Positions 58,488 through 64,000 of a stretch of DNA of 64,000 nucleotides are shown in pieces. The position numbers and the translations under genes were made by a program. Where the stretch lies: assembly GCF_030812255.1 (NCBI RefSeq), contig NZ_JAUSSH010000002.1, forward strand, positions 186,001 through 250,000, given 5' to 3'. Within the stretch, counting starts at the first letter, position 1; each line of letters opens with the position of its first letter. The notes below the pieces were generated by a model. That model was not told the DNA's origin. It worked only from the letters and a program-made list of their open reading frames with translations, and did not search any database. This DNA is from Paeniglutamicibacter psychrophenolicus (GTDB taxonomy: Bacteria > Actinomycetota > Actinomycetes > Actinomycetales > Micrococcaceae).

Positions 58488-58546
58488 AGGCAACACGGTC
58501 GTTGCGGCTCCCCGGCGATCTGGGTGCTGCAACGACCGTGTTGCCT
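58488..58546 (-). terminator. Terminator of the betaine monooxygenase / formaldehyde dehydrogenase unit
   Basis: AGGCAACACGGTCGTTGC (58488-58505) pairs perfectly with 58529-58546 (18 bp). On the minus strand it is followed by TTTTAA, fitting termination downstream of fdhA. Confidence 0.8.
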
Positions 58547-58588
58547 GCCTGCAGGTGGAACTGCGGCATCCCGGTCCGATGTTCCGGC

Positions 58589-59809
58589 TTAGTTGGACAG
58601 GTAGCCGTTGGGGTCCAGGACGTACTTGGTGGCCGCGCCGGCGTCGAACTCGGCGTAGCCGCGCGGGGCGTCGGACAGCGAGATCGCCCGGGCGTTGACG
58701 GCCTTGGCGATGTGGATCCGATCGTGCAGGATCGCCATCATCAGCGCCCGGTTGTACTTCATCACCGGGCACTGGCCGGTGGCGAAGGACAGGGACTTGG
58801 CCCAGCCGGTGCCCAGGGACAGGGACAGGCTGCCCTTCCGCGCGGCCTCGTCCGCGGCGCCGGGGTCCCCGGTGACGTAGAGGCCGGGGATGCCCAGGGA
58901 GCCGCCGGCCCGGGTGAGGTCCATGAGGGAGTTCAGCACGGTGGCCGGGGCCTCGGCCGCGTGCGTGCCGTGCCCGTGGCCGCGGGCCTCGAAGCCGACG
59001 GCGTCGATGCCGCAGTCGACCTCGCGCACGCCGAGGAGCTGCTCGATCTGGTCGGCCGGGTCCCCGGCGCCGACGTTGATCGCCTCACAGCCGAAGGAGC
59101 GGGCCTGGGCGAGGCGGTCCTCGTTCAGGTCCCCGACGATGACCACCGCGGCGCCCAGCAGCTGGGCGGACGCGGCGGCGGCGAGCCCGACGGGCCCGGC
59201 GCCGGCGACGTAGACGGTGGAGCCGACGGTGACCCCGGCGGACACCGCGCCGTGGAAGCCGGTGGGCAGGATGTCCGAGAGCATGGCCAGGTCCATGATC
59301 TTTTCCAGGGCCTGGTCGCGGTCGGGGAACTTGAGCAGGTTCCAGTCGGCGTAGGGGACCAGCACGTATTCGGCCTGGCCGCCGACCCAGCCGCCCATGT
59401 CGACGTAGCCGTAGGCGCTGCCGGGGCGGTCGGGGTTCACGTTCAGGCAGATGCCGGTCTTGGCTTCCTTGCAGTTGCGGCAGCGGCCGCAGGAGATGTT
59501 GAAGGGGACCGAGACGATGTCCCCGACCTTGAGGAATTCGACGTCGGGTCCGGTCTCGATGACCTCCCCGGTGATTTCGTGGCCCAGGACCAGGCCGGCG
59601 GGGGCGGTGGTGCGGCCGCGGACCATGTGCTGGTCGGAGCCGCAGATGTTGGTGGCCACGGTGCGCAGGATGACCCCGTGGGGGACCTTGCGCCCGACGT
59701 TGGAGGGGTTCACCCCGGGTCCGTCCCTGAGCTCGAAGGTGGGGTAGGGGGTGTCGATGACCTCAACGATTCCCGGCGACTTGTAGGCGACGGCTTTGTT
59801 ACCTGACAT
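58589..59809 (-). CDS. fdhA: Glutathione-independent formaldehyde dehydrogenase
   Basis: 406 residues, zinc medium-chain dehydrogenase of the Pseudomonas putida FDH type. The catalytic zinc Cys/His pair is CGSDQHMVRG and LGHEITGEV. The structural zinc loop is CGRCRNCKEAKTGIC, and the NAD loop VAGAGPVGLAAAASAQLLGA. The long insertion typical of the subfamily (FHGAVSAGVTVG; GHGTHAAEAPA) is present. It oxidises formaldehyde, the product of the Rieske demethylation, to formate. AGGAG lies 8 nt before ATG 59809. Probably cotranscribed with the upstream reductase. Confidence 0.88.
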   Translation of the reverse strand: MSGNKAVAYKSPGIVEVIDTPYPTFELRDGPGVNPSNVGRKVPHGVILRTVATNICGSDQHMVRGRTTAPAGLVLGHEITGEVIETGPDVEFLKVGDIVSVPFNISCGRCRNCKEAKTGICLNVNPDRPGSAYGYVDMGGWVGGQAEYVLVPYADWNLLKFPDRDQALEKIMDLAMLSDILPTGFHGAVSAGVTVGSTVYVAGAGPVGLAAAASAQLLGAAVVIVGDLNEDRLAQARSFGCEAINVGAGDPADQIEQLLGVREVDCGIDAVGFEARGHGHGTHAAEAPATVLNSLMDLTRAGGSLGIPGLYVTGDPGAADEAARKGSLSLSLGTGWAKSLSFATGQCPVMKYNRALMMAILHDRIHIAKAVNARAISLSDAPRGYAEFDAGAATKYVLDPNGYLSN

Positions 59810-59957
59810 TGAATGGCTCCTAATGTGTTGGCGATCAAGCGTTTGCGGCGGCCCTGGGTGCGCCAGAGCGCCGCTGAAGGTGGGTGTTCCCGGTTTCCCT
59901 CCGGGCCGCGCGGGTTGTTGGACGGCCCGAAAACAGGCGCCGCGGCGCCGCCGGAGG

Positions 59958-61463
59958 CTAGGCGTCGATGACCATGTCGGTCAACGCCGTGGAGCAGCAG
60001 GGCAGGAACTTGCCGGCCTCGATCTCCCGTGACCGGATCCCGCCCTGGTGGTTCATCTCGATGTCCCCGGAAAGCTTCACGACCTTGCACGAACCACACA
60101 TGCCTTCTTGGCAATTCGCCCCGATCCTGACGCCCGCCTGCTTGGCCACGCCAAGGATCTTCTCCTCGGGATTGATCAGGACATTGAGGCCCGTGCGAAC
60201 AAAGGACAGGGTGAGGGTTCCCGTTCCGACGGTGTCGAATGCCGAAACGTCGGGGGCGGAGGGTTCGGCTGTTTCTTCGGTTTCGGGTTCCGCTTCGGCG
60301 GCCGGGACCTCGGAATCGACGGGGTCTGGTTCGGCAAAGTCGGGGTCGGCCGCCTCGAGCGCCAGTCCCGTGGCCTCCAGCGGCCCCTCGTCGTCGTAGG
60401 CCGGTTCGTACATGCCCAGGGCGGAAGGCTGGCTTTCGTAGTAGACCTCCGCGGAATCGGCGATTTCCTCGGCGATTTCCTCCGCAATCTCCTCGGCCAG
60501 CGCGACCTCTGCCTGGTATTCCAGGGTCGTTTCGCGGTCTCCGGAGAAGAACTCCATGTGGATGGAGGTGTCGTCGACGCCGACCGCGGCGAGCAGTTCG
60601 GAGGCGTTGTTCAGGTAGCCTTCGGGACCGCAGGCGTAGACCTGCCGCCCGTTGGCGTCCGGCGCCACCTCGTCGAGCATCGCGGTGGACAGCCGTCCGG
60701 TGAGGCCCTCCCAGTCCTCGGGTGCGGTGCGGTCGCCCAGGGAGAAGTGGACGGTGACGCGCGAATCCACGGTGGCGATGTACCCCAGTTCCTGGTGGAA
60801 GGCGAAGCCTCCGGGTTCGGCCCCGTGGTAGAGCACCACCACGTCGGCCTGTCCGGGCAGTGAGTGGATGGTGCGCAGCATGGACATGATGGGGGTGATG
60901 CCGGCTCCGGCGGCCAGCAGGAGGTAGCGTGCCCGCCGGTCGACGTCGGGCAGGTGGAAGGCGCCGACGGGCCCGAGCATTTCGAGCACCGTGCCGGGTC
61001 CGATGTTCTCGTGCACCCACGGCGAGACCCGGCCCTTGGGATCACGCTTCACCGTGATGTCGAAGGTCCACGGTTTCGTGGGCGAACTGGACAAGGAGTA
61101 GCTGCGGTCCATCGGGTCCCCGCCCTCGCCGTTTACGGGAAAGGCGATGTTCACGTATTGCCCCGGACGGAACGCCAGGGGCGCGCCGTCAAGGCGGCGG
61201 AACACGAAGGTCAGCATTCCGCCGACCTCCGGGACGATCTCGACGCATTCGGCCAGGAACTCCTGCGGATGCCAGGGGCCCAGGGCGCGCGCGGCACTGG
61301 CCGGACCCTCGGTGCTGCCCAGCACCCGGTTCCACGGCATTTCCAGGCCGCGGATGCGCTGTGGCTCCTGGTGGGGCGCGGTGATGGTCGTGGTGGTGGT
61401 CTCGGTGGTGATCTCGGTCGTGATGTCGGTGGTTGCCGTGGGCTCGGTCATGGTCATGGTCAT
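59958..61463 (-). CDS. gbcB: Betaine monooxygenase reductase (GbcB-like) with unusual acidic linker
   Basis: 501 residues. Thr-rich N-terminal tail (1-30), FAD domain (about 65-175, RSYSLSSSP), NAD domain (about 178-310, LLLAAGAGITPIMSML, YACGPEGYLNN), acidic linker (about 316-414, with EEIAEEIAEEIA and many Glu/Pro), and a C-terminal plant-type ferredoxin with Cys451-x4-Cys456-x2-Cys459 and Cys489. Typical GbcB proteins are about 365 residues without such a linker. It passes electrons from NAD(P)H to the Rieske partner, whose stop it overlaps by 4 bp. Confidence 0.83.
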   Translation of the reverse strand: MTMTMTEPTATTDITTEITTETTTTTITAPHQEPQRIRGLEMPWNRVLGSTEGPASAARALGPWHPQEFLAECVEIVPEVGGMLTFVFRRLDGAPLAFRPGQYVNIAFPVNGEGGDPMDRSYSLSSSPTKPWTFDITVKRDPKGRVSPWVHENIGPGTVLEMLGPVGAFHLPDVDRRARYLLLAAGAGITPIMSMLRTIHSLPGQADVVVLYHGAEPGGFAFHQELGYIATVDSRVTVHFSLGDRTAPEDWEGLTGRLSTAMLDEVAPDANGRQVYACGPEGYLNNASELLAAVGVDDTSIHMEFFSGDRETTLEYQAEVALAEEIAEEIAEEIADSAEVYYESQPSALGMYEPAYDDEGPLEATGLALEAADPDFAEPDPVDSEVPAAEAEPETEETAEPSAPDVSAFDTVGTGTLTLSFVRTGLNVLINPEEKILGVAKQAGVRIGANCQEGMCGSCKVVKLSGDIEMNHQGGIRSREIEAGKFLPCCSTALTDMVIDA

Positions 61464-62764
61464 CCCAGGTGCTCCTGGACGCGCTGCACGTACCAGTTGA
61501 TGAACGCCTCGACCTGGTATTCGCTCTTCATGTACGGGCCGGGCTCGTAGGCCGGGCTGCTGGCGCCGCGCTGGCAGAGTTCGACGAAGGCCTTGTCCTG
61601 CAGGTTGGTCTGCTTCCAGGTGTGGGTGAGTTTCTCCAGGTCGTAGTCGTCGCCTTCGACGGCGTCGTCGGCCACCAGCCAGGTGGTGCGCACCAGGGTC
61701 TGGTGCTCGGTGATGGGGAACACCGCGAACGTGACGACGTGGTCGCCGAGGAAATGGAACCAGCTGTTGGGCTGCAGGTGCATCGAGCAGCGGCCGAGGC
61801 GGAAGTCGCGCAGGTCCCCGAGCAGCTTCTTGGAGAGCCGGTGCCCGTCGGGGGAGAATGATTCGCCGTCGCCGTCGAGGGACTCGCGGGAAATGCGGAT
61901 GCCGGCCACGCGGGTGTCGAGTTCCTCGACGACCTTGTAGGGGATGCCGTAGCGCTCGCAGCGCTTTTCGAGCGCGGCCTGGGCCTCGGTGTTGCGGTCC
62001 CACACCTCCTCGAGGTGCGGTGGGATGAGGCCTTCGGTCAGGCCCCAGGTGGGGAAGAGGGAGCAGGCCAGTTCCGGGTGGCCGTCGCAGTGGTAGCACT
62101 CCCGGTTGTTCTCCATCACGAGCTTCCAGTTGGCCTCCTCGATGATGTTCTGCTGGTAGGCCACCCTCGTCTTGGCCAGGTCGTGGGGCGCCAGGTAGGG
62201 CTCGAAGATCGTGGCGGTTTCATCGAAATCGGCCGGCGGTTCGTCCGCCATGCAGACGAAGACCAGTCCGGCGTATTCGCGGCCGTGGGCGCGTTTGAGG
62301 CCAAAGCAGCTCTTGTCGAACTTGGTTTCCCCGGGAGCTGAGGCATGGATCAGGTCGCCGTTGGGGGAGTAGGTCCAGGAGTGGTAGCCGCAGACCATGT
62401 TGCCGGTGCTCCCGGCCGATTCGGTCAGGACCCGTGCCCCGCGGTGGCGGCACACGTTGTGCATGACGTTCACGCCGCCCTCGTCGTTGCGCAGGACGAT
62501 CAAGGAGTAGGGGCCGTAGTCGACGGTGACGTAGTCCCCCGGTTCGGGGAGCTCGGCAACACTTGCGGCGAAGATCCAGTGTTGGCCGAAAACGGCCTGC
62601 ATGTCGAGCTTGAAAATCGCCGGATCGGTGTAGAACGGCGCGTCGAGGGAGTAGCCTTCCCGCCGCTGGTCAAAGAGTTCGGTGATTTCCGCCAGCTGCT
62701 CGGCTGGCAATGGCGAAGCGAGCTTGCCGCGTGAATTGATCGGCACGGTCACTGAAGCAGACAT
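61460..62764 (-). CDS. gbcA: Glycine betaine monooxygenase oxygenase subunit (GbcA-like Rieske protein)
   Basis: 434 residues. Rieske ligands Cys105-x-His107-x17-Cys125-x2-His128 (CRHRGARV, CGYHSWTY). The mononuclear iron motif lies in NWKLVMENNRECYHCDGHPEL. Length and motifs match GbcA/choline-monooxygenase-like enzymes that oxidise glycine betaine to dimethylglycine and formaldehyde. The downstream dmg and fdhA genes use exactly these products. AGGAG precedes ATG 62764. Carnitine or stachydrine demethylases are related alternatives. Confidence 0.83.
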   Translation of the reverse strand: MSASVTVPINSRGKLASPLPAEQLAEITELFDQRREGYSLDAPFYTDPAIFKLDMQAVFGQHWIFAASVAELPEPGDYVTVDYGPYSLIVLRNDEGGVNVMHNVCRHRGARVLTESAGSTGNMVCGYHSWTYSPNGDLIHASAPGETKFDKSCFGLKRAHGREYAGLVFVCMADEPPADFDETATIFEPYLAPHDLAKTRVAYQQNIIEEANWKLVMENNRECYHCDGHPELACSLFPTWGLTEGLIPPHLEEVWDRNTEAQAALEKRCERYGIPYKVVEELDTRVAGIRISRESLDGDGESFSPDGHRLSKKLLGDLRDFRLGRCSMHLQPNSWFHFLGDHVVTFAVFPITEHQTLVRTTWLVADDAVEGDDYDLEKLTHTWKQTNLQDKAFVELCQRGASSPAYEPGPYMKSEYQVEAFINWYVQRVQEHLG

Positions 62765-62924
62765 CTGTTTACTCCTCGAAGAGCGGGGTAGGCGTGGGAT
62801 ACGCGGGACCTTACGAGCTTTTTGGTGCGCCGGTGCTGTTGAAAGCGTTGTAGTCACGACATTAGGGCGCGATCATCTGCAAGAAAAGCGCAAGATATTG
62901 CCGTGAATGATGCAGGATAGGTGC
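62765..62924. promoter_or_regulatory. Divergent gbcA / LysR promoter region
   Basis: 160 bp between divergent genes, the expected place for the LysR operator. GTTGT-agtc-ACGAC (62847-62860) is a nearly symmetrical element; no firm promoter boxes are assigned. Confidence 0.35.
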
Positions 62925-63857
62925 ATGATCGATTCACGACTCACCACGCTCAGGGTGTTTGCCCGCTGCGGCACCGTCGCAGCCACCGCGGAGCTCACCG
63001 GCTACTCGCCCTCGGCGGTCTCGGCACAGTTGCGCGAACTGCAGCGCGCGCTCGGACTGCAGCTGCTGGCAAAGGATGGACGGGGCCTGCGGTTGACCGC
63101 GACCGGGCGGTTTCTCGTTGAGGGCTCGGACGCGCTGATTGCCGAATGGGAGCAGTTGCGCGCCGCGGCGCTGCAGGCCGGAGGGCAGGTGCAGTCCCAC
63201 TTCGGGCTGGGGGGCTTCTCCAGTGCAGCCGCCCAGTTGCTGGCGCCGCTTGCCGCCACGCTGCGGACGGAGCACCCCGAGGTCGAGGTCCAGGTGCTCG
63301 AGGCGAACCCGGCCCGCTGCTTCGACCTGCTGGTCGCCGAGCGCATAGACCTGGCGGTCATCGTGGCCATGCAGTCCGATATGCACGCCGACGAAGACCA
63401 ACGCTTCGAACAGACCACCCTGCTGAATGATCCCCTCGACGCGATTCTCCCGTCCGACCATCGGCTGGCCACGCGGGAAACGGTGACGTTGGAGGAGCTC
63501 GCAACGGATCCGTGGATCACCGAAGCCCCCGGATCTGCCTATCACGCCCTGTTTACGGCGGCGTTCACCGCTGTCGGTGTGACTCCGCGAATAGCCCATG
63601 AGGCCGTCGAGTGGGAAACCCAGATCGCCTTCGTCGGCGCCGGGTTGGGGGTCGGCCTGCTGCCGCGATTGGCTACCTTGGGAAGCGCGGAGAACGTGAC
63701 CCGACTGCCCATCTCGGGCAGGGGAAAACCCTCGCGCAGAATCGTTGCGGCCGTGCGCAAGGGCAGCATCGGCTCACCGCTGATCAAGGATTCCCTGGCG
63801 ATCCTGCAGGCACGGGCGAAGCGAATCCTCACCGAGCGCCTGGAAGACGAGCTGTAA
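62925..63857 (+). CDS. LysR-family regulator next to the betaine monooxygenase
   Basis: 310 residues: helix-turn-helix (LTTLRVFARCGTVAATAELTGYSPSAVSAQLRELQ; core GYSPSAVSAQL) and an effector-binding domain (QSHFGLGGFSSAAAQLLAPL). ATG 62925 (MIDSRL) is preferred over an upstream ATG at 62907, with AGGATAGG nearby. Divergent from gbcA, it is the obvious candidate regulator of gbcAB-fdhA. This differs from Pseudomonas, where an AraC-type GbdR does the job. Confidence 0.82.
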   Translation: MIDSRLTTLRVFARCGTVAATAELTGYSPSAVSAQLRELQRALGLQLLAKDGRGLRLTATGRFLVEGSDALIAEWEQLRAAALQAGGQVQSHFGLGGFSSAAAQLLAPLAATLRTEHPEVEVQVLEANPARCFDLLVAERIDLAVIVAMQSDMHADEDQRFEQTTLLNDPLDAILPSDHRLATRETVTLEELATDPWITEAPGSAYHALFTAAFTAVGVTPRIAHEAVEWETQIAFVGAGLGVGLLPRLATLGSAENVTRLPISGRGKPSRRIVAAVRKGSIGSPLIKDSLAILQARAKRILTERLEDEL

Positions 63858-64000
63858 CGCCGCGTCCGGTGGGCGCGCGCCCGGGATTTTTTGGATTGCT
63901 TGACTTTCCCTTGTGAGGTACGCCACGATTGTTGCTCGTGGCGCTTGCTGTTGATCCATGTGAACCACTGTCCACCCGTTCCCCACCGAACCACAGTATG

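Overview
The window comes from a high-GC Gram-positive soil actinobacterium, most likely a Micrococcaceae member close to Arthrobacter. The evidence is GC-rich coding sequence throughout, purine-rich ribosome binding sites, TTGNNN/TANNNT promoters, and a dimethylglycine oxidase that closely resembles, from memory, the Arthrobacter globiformis enzyme. Nearly all genes are catabolic, with their transporters and regulators. No rRNA, tRNA, insertion sequence, prophage or CRISPR array was seen.

Region 1 (1-10.1 kb) is mixed: the tail of an F420/NADP-type reductase, a decayed tctBA transporter remnant, two small unknown genes, an MHS transporter plus 3-hydroxybutyrate dehydrogenase divergent from a LysR gene, a D-2-hydroxyacid dehydrogenase, and a quinone-oxidoreductase-like gene divergent from an HxlR regulator. 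Region 2 (10.2-15.7 kb, minus strand) is pobA-pcaH-pcaG-pcaB-pcaD-pcaC. It takes 4-hydroxybenzoate to protocatechuate and on to 3-oxoadipate. Region 3 (16.1-19.2 kb, minus) is a molybdate ABC transporter with a TOBE regulator.

Region 4 (19.3-37.0 kb) is the centrepiece, a lignin-monomer island. It has a MarR regulator (CouR-like), SDR, amidohydrolase, acyl-CoA dehydrogenase and MaoC hydratase (couN-O-x-M), then a hydroxycinnamate-CoA ligase (CouL-like) embedded in a NitT/TauT-type ABC transporter operon. Next come a LigM-type tetrahydrofolate-dependent O-demethylase, a third binding protein, a MetF-like reductase, a VOC protein, a PadR regulator (VanR-like) and vanAB. Together they convert p-coumarate/ferulate-type acids to 4-hydroxybenzoate/vanillate, then protocatechuate, feeding region 2. 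Shared operators suggest two regulons: TTGA-N5-TCAA boxes overlapping the -35 elements of both cou units, and CTAT-N4-ATAG-type palindromes at vanA, ligM, metF and the third binding protein.

Region 5 (37-48.5 kb) has a VOC remnant, a secreted M14 carboxypeptidase, a hairpin-rich gene-free stretch, a flavin monooxygenase, and an operon RidA-DUF1028-M20D amidohydrolase-aspartase with a LysR gene and an MHS transporter. Region 6 (48.9-63.9 kb) is glycine-betaine catabolism: IclR, BCCT transporter, cyclodeaminase-family cyclohydrolase (FchA-like), FolD, PurU, dimethylglycine oxidase, FCD-GntR, formaldehyde dehydrogenase, and a Rieske monooxygenase with its reductase, plus LysR. It demethylates betaine and disposes of the one-carbon units as formate. 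The FolD lacks its cyclohydrolase lysine, which the FchA-like neighbour could replace.
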